NCBI GenBank assembly: GCA_033398695.1
Contig: CM065809.1
Location: 88,765,644 to 88,829,643 of the forward strand
Reading direction: 5' to 3'
Length of the DNA stretch: 64,000 bases
Source: Orobanche coerulescens
Taxonomy: Eukaryota; Streptophyta; Magnoliopsida; Lamiales; Orobanchaceae
Positions 24,290 to 36,754 of this stretch are shown here, piece after piece (position 1 is the first letter of the stretch; each line of letters begins with the position of its first letter). A model generated the notes under the pieces. It was not told the origin of the DNA and made no database searches. It saw only the letters and a program-made list of their open reading frames with translations. The translations under genes and the position numbers were made by a program.

Positions 24290-25771
24290 CTAGATACAAT
24301 GGAACATAACATCACAAAACAACATACCGGAGATGCCAACTCAGCACAACATATCAACACGTACAAAGATCACAACAACAACGGCATCGTTCGACGATTT
24401 CAACGGCCCGAACGATAACCAGCATACAATTACCAAACATCACGAAATAGCCACGGATGTATACAATCATACAAACTCAAGCTCTAACAGCTCGCACAGG
24501 TGCGATAGCACGCAAATCACCACGAAGCGACAACACTAAAGATCAACATCACACCTCTCACAGAGGGCTATCACAACAAATGAGTGGCAAGCGACTCAAT
24601 GCTCACACCACTAATTCAATCATAACTCGAGGGTTAACACCCTAACGAAAGTGCGAACATCATACATACATTCCCAGACCGCAAACAGGAACGATAGGTT
24701 TTAAAAATGAAAACCACCTTTTTGAAAACAATTTGTAAACACCAGTTGATTTTGAGTATCACCTTTGAAAAAGTAGTACAAACATCATTATCGAGACTTT
24801 GAAAAACCATCTTGCGTTGGATCAAAATGAGGACACTTTTCTTTAATGAAAAACTTTCAGAAATATTCGACCATTGGGTCTAAGCAAATGTGTTACTAAA
24901 TCATTGAAAATATCTCGAAATATTTTGGTCCTGGAGAGGAATAATTTTTTAAACATACTGTGGAACCTTGAAAGTACTGCGAGAAAATAATTTATTTTTA
25001 AAAGTACGTCTTGAAATTTATTTTCTAATATATTCAAGGTTTCAAAAATCCGTTAGGCTAGAATGCCCAAAAACTCACATGTAACAATATACGTTTACAT
25101 ATTTCAGTACATGCATCAAATCGTTCAAAATCAAGACAATACATGTCTTTTATCAGAAAACAAACAGTCAATAATCAATTTACCTAGGACCGAGGTGAAG
25201 CCACTGGTCCCACTCGAGGCCTCTAAGGACCCTCCCGAGCTGGCTAGTGAATCAAGCTCGTGAATCCAGAGTAAAGTCATAGATTCCCTAGAGGCCTCGT
25301 CGGACCCTTCCGAGGTGAGCAAAGCACACACAATTACATCATCATTTCATATTAAGCACAAAAGGCTTCCACAAATACTTGCAAAATGAGCAACTCATTG
25401 GAAATACACATGCAGCGGACGAAATCAACAGTAAAAAATACATTAGCAGCGACACCACTCCTCATATAAACAAAATATGAGAGTCGAATAACCACATATC
25501 ACGAAATCAAAATCTAAATAAGGATTCCATCACTTACAAAATAATCATACAAGTAACTCGTGTCACACGAGGCATAACACAAAAAAGGGAGACTTACATC
25601 CACAGGTCGCACGAAGATGATGATCGCCTCACGATACTAATCACGAACAACCAACTTAGACGACGCGTCGCGACACGACTCAGTCAGACAAAATCCGACG
25701 AAACAAAACTCAACAGACACCACTTAACCCGGCAGCCTAGGTTTCCACAACCTAAGCTCTGATACCATTTA
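24290..25771 (-). other. Element B leader and primer-binding site
   Basis: Non-coding leader on the minus strand. The primer site at about 25750-25767 reads TGGTATCAGAGCTTAGG, a good initiator Met-tRNA match. At about 25200-25325 two GAGGCCTCnnnGGACCC units like those in the B LTR recur inside the leader. The remainder is AT-rich with no credible gene. Confidence 0.65.
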
Positions 25772-28700
25772 TATAACACCCCCAATCAGCTCAGGGATAT
25801 TACACGTCGTATAACCTTTCCTCAAGGATCTACGAGGCTGGTAATAACATCGAACATCTCAACAATGCCTTTAAGGCTAAAATGACTCAGTAGACCGATT
25901 TGGTCTTTCAATAAAAAACATACAACTCAATCTCAATACATGCCCACGCAGCGGTCAAATACAAAATACTCCCATACAACGGGGAAAATACTGCAGCGGA
26001 AATTACGTAGAACTGAACCAATACAAAAACGTACGGGTCCTCATGTGATTAGTATCGATCATCTTTCATCATCCTTCATGCTGACCCTGTGCTATGCTCC
26101 CCAAAACCTAAATGAAATACAGACATCCACCCCCCGATTACTCAGGGGTTAGCAAAATTCCACTATTTTACTAGTGCAAGTACAAAGTGCAAAATATGAC
26201 TCATACAATTCAAGTTCCAAGAATAATAATAACCAGAAATCCTCCAAGATTCAAACATAACAAAAAGTACTTCCCGAGGCAAGAGTCTGAGTAAGACTTT
26301 CCAAAATTGAAAGATCACAAATAAAAGGAAACAATTTATAAAATGATTTAAAATGCCATCGAGAGTTTTAATAGAAAACAATTTAGGATTATCGAATCCT
26401 TCTCTTTTCAAAATCAACAGGGGTCACAACCCAAAGGTTTTGTTTTCACAAATAGAAAACCAACAACAATTCACAGGGTCAAAACCCACGTCACGTGTCC
26501 TCAACGGACATAAAAATCAACACAACATAATCACCTAAGATATGCAAATCTTGGTCAACGAATACAACACCAACTCGTGAATCCAGGTCTTTACCATTGG
26601 ATTCCCTCGAGGCCTCGCCGGACCCTCCTGAGGTGAGCAAAATACATTCACGAATCATATACACACCAACTCGTGAATCCAGGGTTATACCATTGGATTC
26701 CCTCGAGGCCTCGCCGGACCCTCCCGAGGTGAGCAAAACACATTCACATACCATATACGTAACACCGTGAATACATGCCACGTCATCTTACAGTTGGATC
26801 AATCACTTGTTGTCTCCTGACCATATGATCGCATGCCATATGTCACCGTAGGTCTTATCATCTCACGGTTGGATCAATCACTTGTTGCATCCTGACCACA
26901 TGATCACAAGCCTTGTGTCACCGTAGATTTCTTAGGCTCTCACGGTTGGATCAATCACTTGTTGCATCCTGACCACATGATCACATGCCATGTGTCACCG
27001 TAGACCTTCGACCATATCCACACATTCACACAAATAACATATCACACCAAGGATATCCAAACAATTCACCCAAAGGCAACAAACACAAAACACGACATCA
27101 TTGTCAAATCACAACGTACCGAAATGAGATAATATATGCATATATATTATCAAAGCACAACAACAACACCAAGCATATTCATAGGGTTCACTTAACCATT
27201 CAAGAAACACACCATTCACAAAACACACGTGTTTTGAAAGTGATCCCTTAACGAGGCTAAACCGAATCTTTTGAAAGTTCATTTCAAACAAACATACCAA
27301 TACGATAACCAATCATCATATCCACAAAACAAGAAATGTATGGACAAGGTACTTGCCTTGAATAATCACAAACGCGGAGAATCCGCTGAAGTAGGATGGC
27401 ACGAACCGACTAAGAACCCGCTGACTCCGCCAAACGCCAATTTGCGACATTAAACTACGAAAGACAATAACAACAATGAAAATGAATTCCATAGCATGAC
27501 CGAAAGTCTCCCAATTCAAGGAACAAATGACGAAAGTTCAAGGGTTTCCCCCAAAACGGCTAAGAATACGTATCGACCGACCAAAACACGAAAATGGAAT
27601 CCCAAACCGAAATATGGATATACAATCCATAGGACATGTTTAACAACATCATTTAACAACAATCGGTTCATCAAAATCGTATGGAAAACGAAATCAAGAA
27701 CAAAACTCCCAAAAAGTCAACTCTAGGGATTTAAGAAAAAATACCTTGATCCGGTGAAGAACAATGGATTAGATGATGTTATAATCACCTAGGATACTCC
27801 AAAACACATTTGGATTGAGCAAAATCGGCCAAGATCGCGATTCCTAGTCGCCCTTGACTTACTCCCGCAGAGAGAAGAGGAAAAAGAGTGAATATGAGAA
27901 TAATGTCTGCTATCAAGTTTATATACACTATACAGATTAGCGTGCGCTAATCATTAAGATTAGCGTGCGGTATCGAAGTATCAGAACAAAACATTCTTCC
28001 AAAAAGTACAATTAGCATATGCTAACGACAAAAGTTAGCGTGCGCTAACGAGACCCCCAAACCCAGTCCAGTAGCTTCTGGACTGCCTCGAACTACCAGT
28101 TAGTGTGCGCTACCAATACTGTAGCGTGCGCTAATTATAGCACCTTAGCGCGCGCTAGCTAATAGGCGTAGCGTGCGCTAATGGGCCTGAATCTATCTAC
28201 TAACCTCTGACCTGCTGCTCGACAGCATGCACTAAGGAGATCCCTTAGTGTGCGCTAATGTACCCAGAACTACAGCAGTAGTGCCCTCAAGGCTGGTTAC
28301 AACAACGGACTCCTCCGATCAAAATATCAAATGCAGGATACACACGGAAAGCTCCAGAATAAGATCATACTAAGAGCTTGAGCTAGCTCACACGAGACCA
28401 TGAAAAGGGTCAAGACAACAAATACAAATGCGGATACCCCACAACTTTGGGAAATTGCAAAATGGCCCAAATGCCCGAAAATCACGATACGTGATCGAAT
28501 AACCAAATCGAAGTTCACAACACATCTAACAAAGTTAAACGGACTTACATTAAACTCGAAACAACTGTTTTGAACGAGATTCGCAAGAATCAAACACAAG
28601 TGCAGAAAAGTCGCTAAGAATCACGAAACTCAACAAAACGACATCGAAATGAACTCGGATGTCAAAAAGTGCAGAATTAATTGTTCTCAGAATGACGAAA

Positions 28701-28774
28701 AGGTCACAAACGAGTCATCAAAACTGACTCTCGCCAAAAAAAAATTACCGGAAATCAAAATTGCGGATATTACA
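25772..28774 (-). repeat. Element B right (5') LTR, uninterrupted
   Basis: A 3003-bp LTR running TATAACACCCCC to GGATATTACA on the plus strand. It gives the empty-site sequence for the A and D insertions into its sister LTR. Contents: two 97-bp tandem units (about 26569-26760), three 77-bp units with GGTTGGATCAATCACTTGTT (about 26790-27005), a TATA-like box at 27917-27925 and a palindrome array at about 27935-28260. Confidence 0.92.
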
Positions 28775-29031
28775 TTATTGACATGAAAATTCGCATAAAA
28801 CTCTTTGACTAAATTAGGGTAGCATTTCTTAGGCAAATCAATAATAAACAACCTAAAACCTAAATCGGAGAACATCTTAACAGCACCACAATCAAGAAAA
28901 GTATTACCCAAAATAGGATTTTCGAGAACGATCTTCTGATTGCCAATATCCTTATCATAAAACAGAGCGTTGAACTCATCAGGAATAGCCAAATCCCATT
29001 TGATTCGCTTGTGAGCGGATTTTGTAGCCAT
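28775..29031 (-). pseudogene. Truncated PTTP-like (putative plant transposon protein) ORF
   Basis: From an ATG at 29029-29031 the frame gives MATKSAHKRIKWDLAIPDEF, then FSDLGFRLFIIDLPKKC and YPNLVKEFYANFH before it meets the LTR of B. The last block matches the YPNLVREFYANL signature common in plant proteins annotated as putative plant transposon protein. An acidic stretch is open in frame upstream to about 29145, so the true start may be earlier or spliced. Domain recognition is from memory of the signature. Molecular function is unknown. Confidence 0.55.
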
Positions 29032-29572
29032 ACCCGAAGGATGGATGCCTGAATCCTCATCACCACTGTCGACGTGAAATGGGGTGAGTTGAGTATCTTC
29101 ACCAGTCTCGTGAAATAAAGTCTCTGTTGTATCCAGGGGGAGAGAAGCTTAAACCAAGTAAAAATGGAGGAGAGAAACAGAGAGGATGAGAGTTTGTCGG
29201 AGCAAAATTTTTTGGTGGAGTTTTTCGGAGCAAAATTTTCGGAGGAGTTAGAAATGAAGCAAAACGGCTGATGTATAAGAAGAAGATAGAGATAGGGTTT
29301 TCAATTTTTCTACCTTTCTTAATTAATATTTACTAAAATTATAAATTATGACAGTTAATAAGAGTCGCACAGTTATTGTCGTTTAACCTGAAAAAGTTTA
29401 TGACTGCGCAAGGCAGTCAAAACTCTTGTGACAGTCATTAACAGTCACAAGCATTTGGATTTATCATTGTTTGGTCTTTATGACTGTTATTGGCAGTCAT
29501 AAAGTTGTGACTGTCATTGACAGTCATAAATTCATGGAGTTTCTATGTCACAAAATCCTGTTTTTGGTAGTG
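28775..29572 (-). mobile_element. Element E: terminal fragment of a CACTA-like transposon
   Basis: On the minus strand the sequence starts at 29572 with CACTACCAAAAACAGG, a CACTA-type end, followed within 180 bp by several inverted subterminal motifs such as TGACTGTCAATGACAGTCA (about 29398-29530). Further in lies an open frame that runs into element B at 28774. The other end of E must lie beyond B, outside the window. A 22-bp direct duplication (CGGAGCAAAATTTT) occurs near 29200-29240. The CACTA assignment rests on one end only. Confidence 0.65.
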
Positions 29573-30002
29573 GTTACTCGTTAGCTAAAATGTTATTCTC
29601 ATTTCCATTATTCTATTGCCGTTAATATGCTATTATCATTTGCAATATTCTATTGCCATAAATATGCTACTGCTTCTCACCTAGTTTGTGTTTATAAAAA
29701 CACTAGCTAAGTAGCATTTGTCTTAGCGACTGGATATTTCTGAATTGATAAAAAAATGCAAGTATAAGAAAATACAAAGATAATAAAATCACATCATATT
29801 TGAAAAATAACCTAGCTTAGTTGATTTTCAATAAAACTGGGCATCTTTCTTTTGCTAATCCGTAGAATTCGTAAAAAGCTTTTGTATAGTATTGTATATT
29901 CATTCATTTTTTTGGTATCTCTTTTGATTTTTAGGCGAACATCTAGAGGGGCTTCGAGTTTCATATATAAGGTAATTTATTTACTTATTTTCTCAAATAT
30001 AT
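29573..30002 (+). other. Element F leader region
   Basis: AT-rich non-coding sequence before the transposase ATG. A GGTAATTTATT just before the ATG could be a splice donor of a leader intron, but this cannot be settled from sequence alone. Confidence 0.4.
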
Positions 30003-31103
30003 ATGGATAAGTCATGGATGCAGTTGCCGTCGAGGCTTTCACCACAATATCACAATGGGGTTTTGAGTTTTATTGAACAAGCTCGACAGTATGCGAGAAC
30101 ATGCAATACTATTTTATGTCCTTGCATTCAATGTAAAAATAAGCATTACAAGAAGTTTGATGAAGTGTATGAGCACTTAATTATTATTGGAATAGATCGT
30201 TCTTATACTACGTGGATATTCCATGGTGAAATCCCTACGGAAACTCGCGATGAAGGTCATCCAATGAGTGAAGAAGATGAAGATGATAATAGAGAGGCGT
30301 ATAATTTATTTAGGGATGTATTTGTGTCGGATGATGAGTCTGGGAAAACTAGTGGTGAGGTTAACAATGACGAATTTGCAGACTTACTAAAAGAAGTTGA
30401 AGCAGCCTTATACCCCTGTTGTATATCTGACATAAAGTTATCAGCGGTTGTGACATTGTACAACTACAAGTCAACTAATGGTCATTATGACAGTAGCTCA
30501 AATGAGCTCCTTGGGATTTTAGGCAATATGCTTCCCAAACACAACACCCTTCCGACCTCTGTTTATACATTGCGTAAGTTGTTGAAACCATTAGATTTAG
30601 GATATGAGAAGATTCATGCTTGCCCTAAGGACTTCTACCTATTCAGAAAAGACCTTGAAGATTTGGAATCTTGTCCCAAGTGTGGTACTTCACGGTGGAA
30701 AGTGGACAAAGTAAGTGAGAAAGTTCGTCAAGGGGTTCCAGCAAAGGTGTTACGGTATTTTCCCATAATACCATGGTTTAAAAGAATGTTCAAATCTGTT
30801 GAGATGGCGGAGGACCTAATTTGGCACTCAAATCACAAAAGTCAGGATAATAAGATGCGTCATCCGGTCGATTCAGTTTCTTGGGATATAATAAATAATA
30901 AGTGGCCTATATTTGCCTCAGAGCCGAGAAATATCCACCTTGGTCTTGCAACAGATGGTTTTAACCCTTTTGGAGATCTTAGTACACGATATAGTTGTTG
31001 GCCCATTATTTTAGTGAATTATAACCTCCCCCTGGATGTGTATGTCAAAAGTCAATCTGATGCTTACATTATTAATTACTGGACCAAAGCAGCCGAGAAA
31101 TGA
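30003..31103 (+). pseudogene. CACTA TNP2-like transposase, N-terminal exon
   Basis: A 366-codon frame. Residues 1-75 match the transposase-associated domain (PF13963), with MDKSWMQLPSR and the Cys cluster at 34, 39, 41 and 44. An acidic linker (88-130) follows. A CPKC pair is at 224-227. Residues from about 235 on match Transposase_21 (PF02992), including LGLATDGFNPFGDLSTRYS with a candidate catalytic Asp at 318. The frame goes wrong after NYNLP (about residue 343): a frameshift near 31040-31080 gives a nonsense tail and stop. The protein normally binds and cuts the element ends in the nucleus. Confidence 0.88.
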
Positions 31104-31611
31104 TATTGACGTCTATTTAGAACCATTAATTGATGATCTAAATGTATAGTGGGATATGGGGGTTGAGGTTTACAATTCATTTACGAAGTCATTATTCAAT
31201 TTGAAGGCTGTCTTGATGTGGACAATCAATGATTTTCCAGCATACGTGAATTTAGCGAGGTGTGCGACTAAGGGGAAACATGCATGTCCTTTATATCGTT
31301 TAAAAACAGATAGTACGTGGCTTAAACACTGTAGAAAGTTTGCCTACCTAGGACACATGAGATTTCTTGCAATCACATTTCATAAGAAACTTAAATGGTT
31401 TAATGGAAAGAAAGAAACTAAAGGAAAATCTAGACCTTTAAGTGGAAAAGAAATAATGAACGAGGTAAAACATATTACAAATAATTTTGGAAAAATTGTT
31501 ATGCATAGCAAAAGTAAAAAGAGAAAGAGGAATAAACGTCAAGACTGTTCAGAGAGTATACCAAAGGCGAATTCAACATGGAAGAAGAAATCTGACTTGC
31601 CATATTGGAGT
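31104..31611 (+). pseudogene. CACTA TNP2-like transposase, central part
   Basis: Continuation of the transposase in the corrected frame, with a stop TAG at 31147-31149. The open part from 31156 has MWTINDFPAYVNLARCATKG and CPLYRLK, the conserved Transposase_21 block, then a Lys/Arg-rich stretch (KSKKRKRNKR) that may be a nuclear signal. A splice donor (GTAAGT) follows at 31612. Confidence 0.82.
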
Positions 31612-31719
31612 GTAAGTTCTTCTGATTATTATATATTCTATAATTAATATAAATTAATAATTATTAATGAAATTACCTTCTAGAAGTATAATACTTAAAT
31701 ACATATTATCGATTTATAG
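31612..31719 (+). other. Probable intron in the F transposase gene
   Basis: A 108-bp AT-rich segment begins GTAAGT at 31612 and ends with AG at 31718-31719. Joining the flanks brings PYWS next to EILVLYNLDVMNVEKNVCGN, which fits the family. Confidence 0.7.
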
Positions 31720-32355
31720 GAGATTTTGGTACTATATAACTTGGATGTGATGAATGTAGAGAAAAATGTGTGCGGGAATATTATCGGTGCATTGCTGAAT
31801 ATGAAGTTCAAATCTAAGGATGGTATTAATGCTCGAAAAGACTTGGTAGATTTGAAGATTTGAGAAGAACTACATCCTCAAGAGAAAGGTGGAAATAAAT
31901 ACCACTTTCCCGCTGCTCCGTATACACTGACTAAGAAGGAAATGGACGTATTTTACACTAGATTAAAGAAAGTTAAACTACCAGATGGTTACAGCTCGAA
32001 TATCAGTAATTGTGTGTGCTTAGAAGAGCACAAGCTGTTGGGTTTAAAATCTCATGATTGTCATGTTTTGATGCAACAATTACTTTGTGTTGCTTTACGC
32101 GGTCTGTTAACGAAAGGGCCGAGGAACTCAATATTTTTGTTATGTGCATTTTACAATGAGTTGTGTCAAAGAGTGATAGATAGAAATTATTTGGAGAAAC
32201 ATGAAGAGGAAATTTCTGAATCTCTATGCCTATTGGAAAGGTATTTTCCACCTGCTTTCTTTATGATCATGGTTCATTTGACAATTCATTTAGCAAGAGA
32301 AGCACGTTTATGTGGGCCTATTCACTATCGATGGATATATCCATTTGAAAAGTAA
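31720..32355 (+). pseudogene. CACTA TNP2-like transposase, DUF4218 part
   Basis: Encodes MNVEKNVCGNIIGALLN, YTLTKKEMD, LKKVKLPDGYSSNIS, GLKSHDCHVLMQQLL, then LLERYFPPAFFMIMVHLTIH and GPIHYRWIYPFEK. These are typical of DUF4218 (PF13960) downstream of plant TNP2 transposases. One in-frame TGA occurs at 31861-31863. An intron seems to follow 32354. Confidence 0.83.
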
Positions 32356-32419
32356 TTCCAAATTATTTAGTATATAATATAGATATAGATTATGAAAATT
32401 CTATTTACGTGTATATTTC

Positions 32420-33300
32420 AGATTTATGAAAGTACTTAAAGATTTTGTAAGGAATCGAGCAAATCCTTAAGGTTGTATAGCAGAGTGTTACCTTGCCGAA
32501 GAACGTATGCGATTTTGTAGTATGTACATAAAAAAGCTGCTAATATTGAAATTCGTTCCAAGAGGAATGAAGATGCAGATAATAGACAGGAAATAGAAGG
32601 CCGGACAATATCTCAAGGAAAGGAAAAGATTCTGGAGAACAAAGTCTTACAATCCGCACATCGTTACGTGTTATTAATACTACTGTCATTCAACCTTACC
32701 TTCAGTCGGTATATTCTACCAACCAATTAATTCATTCTTTTATTTTATTATATATGTAGTAGTATATTAATATAGTGTATAATAATTTCAGGATGCATAT
32801 CGAGGAACTTAAGCAAACAGATACCCGTTTAGCAAGTAATGAGTCATTATTACATAAACATCATATGGAAACTTTTGCTAACTGGTTATCAAAAAATGTT
32901 TCTAGTGATGCGTCCTCTCAAGTTAAATGGATTGCCTATGGACCTAGAAGTGTAGTACAGTCTTTTACAGGGTATATCGTTAGTGGGCATCGTTACCATA
33001 CGATTGATATTGATAGGTAGTGGTGTTTCAATCGAAGCGGACAATCTTCTGGCACGAATATCATATTACGGAGTGATACGTGATATTATTTTACTAGATT
33101 ATTATGCTTTCAAGATTCCATTTTTCAGGTGTGACTGGGCTAATCCAGAGACTGTGTGAAAGTCGAAGAGGGTTTCACATTAGTTAATCTACATCAAGGT
33201 CTTCGAACTTTAGAGGACGATCCTTTCATCTTAGCATCACAAGCAAAGCAAGTACTTTATTCTAGAGATAGTGATGAGTCCAACTAGTATTGTTGCTCAG
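32420..33300 (+). pseudogene. CACTA TNP2-like transposase, C-terminal exons (DUF4216 region)
   Basis: After an acceptor near 32421 the sequence encodes FMKVLKDFVRNRANP, a stop, then IAECYLAEERMRFCS, matching the family. A later exon (about 32790-33020) has WIAYGPRSVVQSFTGYIVSG and HRYHTIDID, the start of a DUF4216-like domain (PF13952), continuing degenerately to about 33300. Exon borders are approximate. Confidence 0.68.
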
Positions 33301-33644
33301 AATGACACCTAGAGGTATTCATGACATGGATTTGATGGAAGATGAATCATATACATCATCAATACCGTTGAACATGTTACAATTGGAGGTTGATATTAAT
33401 GCACAAGAACCGTATTAAAGGGCTGGATGTGATGGTGTTGACTTAATTGATCCATGAAACTAGTAGTTATAAGAACTTTCACAAGTCGTGTTTATAGTGT
33501 TTATTTGTTTTCAAGGGTTAGTGTTTACTCGAGATTAATTATGACCTTAATTTTTTTGTTATGAAATTCATTATGCAGTTCATTTCTTGATGGTAATGAT
33601 TTGGATATATTATATATGCAGTTGGACCATTAAATTTCTAAAAT

Positions 33645-35689
33645 ATGGGCAAGAAACGAAACAGGAAGCTTTTGGATGAAGTTCAGACAGAAAACCAGGT
33701 CAATTGATTATTAGGAGTTTTATTGTTTAATTTATATTATTCATCAAAATTCATTACATTGTTAGGTACTTTATTCAAGAAAACAGTTATCCTATTAAAA
33801 CATGTTAGGTATAAAAAATGAATATATTTGCATAACCTGTGCATAAGTATAATGTTAGATACAAAATTAGGTAATACATGTATTTTTCTATACATTGTAA
33901 CATAAATCCATAATATATATGTATTTTACAGGAACTGTGGTTCTTTTTAAAGCAGCTGTTTTGAAACTATTTTAAAACTGTGTTTGTGGTATGTTAAATA
34001 CTTCTTTCATCCATTTGTATGAAAATAATATATTAGAATTAGGTTTCTGGTATGTTAAATATACCAGAAATCCAATGCTAAATATGTATGTTAAATGAAG
34101 AAACACATTTGCTCAGAAATCCAATATATGAAAATACATATATAAAATTAGGTTATATACTTATTTTCAAACATGAATGAAGGTAATATCCATCTCTTAA
34201 AGAATTGGTTTGTGATATGTTACAGGAATCAAGTCCAAGGTTATCACAAATGGACTCAAGCACGTCCAATTTGGATGAGAATAAAAAAAAGGTCTGTAGT
34301 GCATCAAAACTAATTTTGGGTGGTGATCGACAAGAGATAGATCGTAATGAATACGGGAAACCGATAGGGGATGTGTTAGTGAAGCTGTCAACTTTTTTTG
34401 GCACCATGATCAAGGAGTTTGTGCCATATACATTAGACTCATGGGAAAGCTTGAGTGAAGATTTGAAGCAGAAAATATGGAATTGTGTTAAGGTAAGTGT
34501 AGTTTTCATAAGTTTAGAGTTTATAAATATGTTGCTAATTTAGTTATTATGTGGACTGATTAAATGGTTAATTAACTTGTTGTGTTGTATGGTTAATTTA
34601 GTTAAAGAAGCTTGTTTTTTAGCTGCTGGTCTTGCCCGATTCGGTCTTTATTAAGTTGGTCTATACATTTTATTTAATATCAGGACATTTTATTAATCTA
34701 TTAATATTGTAAGTATTTTTTTTACAGCTTAAATTTAATATTGATGATATTGAGAAGATGACCATATTTCAAAAGCTGGGAAAATTATGGCGTGGTAAGA
34801 AGTCTACTTTTCAGAAAAACATACGAAGAGCCAATGAGAGTCGAATGCCTTCACGGTCACTTGCTTTATTAAAACCTGAATTTATGGAAATAAAAGATTG
34901 GAATACTTTTGTGAAGAAGACTCTATCCCCTGAATTTCAAGTAATTACTTTACCATTAGTTTCATTATTATTCACTTTATCAAGAATTTATATTTACTCA
35001 TATTATGCAATCCGGCTGATTTCCAGGAAAAGAGTGCTCGATACCAACAGATGCGGGCAAAACAAGAACATGTTCATACTATGAGTCATCAAGGTTATGC
35101 CTGTTTGCATGAAAATATGGTAATTGATTGAATATAGTAATGATTTTAAATACTGTTAATATAATCCATATAACTTCTTTTGCTTATAATATTTTTATTA
35201 ATAATTTGCTAGAAACGAGAAAATCCCAACAAGGAAATTTCCAGGGTTGACGTGTGGATTCAAGGACATACAAAGAAAAACGGGCAACCGAGTAATGAAG
35301 TTGTTGCCGAAATTATTGTAAGACAGCTTCTCTTAATACACTCGTATACTTAATTATTTTTTTATCTTCTATGATTTAATGAAGCATAATAAAACATATC
35401 ATTTTATTTATAGAAAAAAATTGAAGAATGCCCACCATAACCCCAATCGACACAAAACTTATCAGATGATGCAATAAGCCACATTTTTGGCAAGGAAGCT
35501 CGAGGGAGAGTTCGAGGAATGGGCTATGGAGTTACACCCTCAAAAGTTGGTGCAGAATTAAAACAAAATCAGTCCATTAAACAAATTCGAGGCGAGGTGC
35601 AAAATCTTACAAATATTGTTGAAGAATTAAAATCTATATACTCCAAAGCCATGGATCAGCGAGCAAATAAAATCATGGAGAACATGTAA
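33645..35689 (+). pseudogene. CACTA TnpA-like gene (plant En/Spm transposase, PF03004 type), six exons
   Basis: Consistent splice sites give exons 33645-33698, 34226-34492, 34728-34940, 35027-35119, 35213-35317 and 35414-35689, all in phase with GT...AG borders. Recognisable blocks: YGKPIGDVLVKLSTFFGTMI and FVPYTLDSWESLSEDLKQKI in exon 2, FQKLGKLWRGKKSTFQKNIR in exon 3, and GKEARGRVRGMGYGVTPSKV plus a coiled-coil-like tail in exon 6. The only defect seen is a TAA at 35438-35440, where CAA would restore the frame. TnpA-like proteins bind the subterminal repeats. Alternative: an expressed domesticated gene, but I see no sign of that. Confidence 0.78.
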
Positions 35690-36113
35690 TTAGGTCTAGA
35701 ATTATGGATCATTTTTTAGGTTTTTGTTGTATTTTGAATTGAAGCACGTTAGGTTTGGAATGTCTTTTATACTTTTAGGTTTTTGTTGCATTTGTATTTT
35801 GTGAGTGTTGGTAGTGTTGCTGAGCAGACCCAACAATTTTTAGTCTTAGGTTAGAAAGCATTTTTAATCTAGTTGGTGCAGATTTTGCCGACCCAACAAT
35901 TTGACTCACATTGTATTTTCAGGCTGGTAGTGTTGGTGTTTCCAGTGGTACTATTGGCAATGGCAGTGGTATTGTTGCTAAGTGCCTAAACCCTGCAGAA
36001 ATACAGGTTCGATAATTACTTCTCAATAAGTTAGTTTTATTGGTTCATCATGTATAACATGTTAATTAGAATTTTTGATCTTCCACTCAGTCGTAGCCCG
36101 ATTTAGAGCCTAT
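35690..36113 (+). other. Spacer after the TnpA-like gene
   Basis: AT-rich DNA with one small exon-like stretch (about 35924-36008, AG before GCTGGTAGTG and GT after AAATACAG) encoding Gly/Ser-rich residues. It could belong to a longer transcript that includes the next coding remnant. Confidence 0.4.
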
Positions 36114-36371
36114 GGAGCTGAATACTAAATGCAAGATACTGAATTGGATTGGAGATGGTGTTGTGGTTGCGGAGGGTCGATAATGTCTACAGATCCTAAA
36201 TCAACAGTGCACCATATCCCTCTTGGTAAAGCTTGTTGAAAGGTATGGGTTGATAATGTTTTAGTGGAGAATATAGATTTAAGTCGACCAAACGATGAGC
36301 ATATGACTCTTGATGATGCGATTGGAAGAACTGTTGCATGGTTGGCCAAATTTATAGCTCCATTTGATTGA
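36114..36371 (+). pseudogene. C-terminal domain remnant of a CACTA TnpA-like protein
   Basis: Starts with MELNTKCKILNWIGDGVVVA (EGR follows), then ISLLVKL and, after frame breaks, WVDNVLVENIDLSRPN and IGRTVAWLAKF. Similar blocks close many plant CACTA TnpA-like proteins (DUF8039-like). Several frame breaks show it is decayed. Confidence 0.55.
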
Positions 36372-36754
36372 ATCTTGGATTTTGCATATCATTTATACAG
36401 AGTTGCTTAGGATTTATATTCTAGCTTGTTGAATATAAAGGGATATTTTGGTTATAAATGTAAATTGTTGTTTTTGTGAGTGTATGTGTGGTTTGTACGA
36501 AATATGTTCGTTGTGTCTTGTTGAGTATATGGGAATGCGAATGTTATATGAATTCTGATAATTCTGGTATGGATGTTCTGGTATGAATTCTGTTAATTAT
36601 GGTATGGATGTTCTGGTAATTCTGGTGGATTTATTTATGTAATTTTTGGTAATTTTGGTATGGATGTACATTGTTCAGTGAGTTGGTAATTATGTTATGT
36701 AGTAGGCTGAAAAAAAATATATGTGGTTTTTACAGTGTGCTCATTGACACCATA
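36372..36754 (+). other. Element F 3' untranslated spacer
   Basis: T- and G-rich sequence with short repeats of GGTATGGATGTTCTGGTA (about 36560-36665). No gene seen. Confidence 0.45.

Larger units (their letters stand above)
11498..28774 (-). mobile_element. Element B: gag-only Ty3/gypsy-type element, split by A and D
   Basis: The right LTR (25772-28774) is uninterrupted. The left LTR appears as 11498-12336 plus 21090-23017, with copia element D between; its first 250 bp or so must lie left of A, outside the window. The internal region 23018-25771 is only about 2.75 kb and shows gag zinc-knuckle remnants but no protease, RT or integrase, so it depended on enzymes made elsewhere. Minus orientation follows from the polypurine tract at 23018-23040 and the primer site at 25750-25771. 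B is inserted in CACTA-like element E at 28774/28775. Confidence 0.85.

Noticed and set aside
29690..29710. CACTAGCTAAG near 29696 as the 5' end of CACTA element F
   Set aside because: It does not match the 3' terminal repeat of F (CACTACTATAAAAA) and lacks subterminal repeats.
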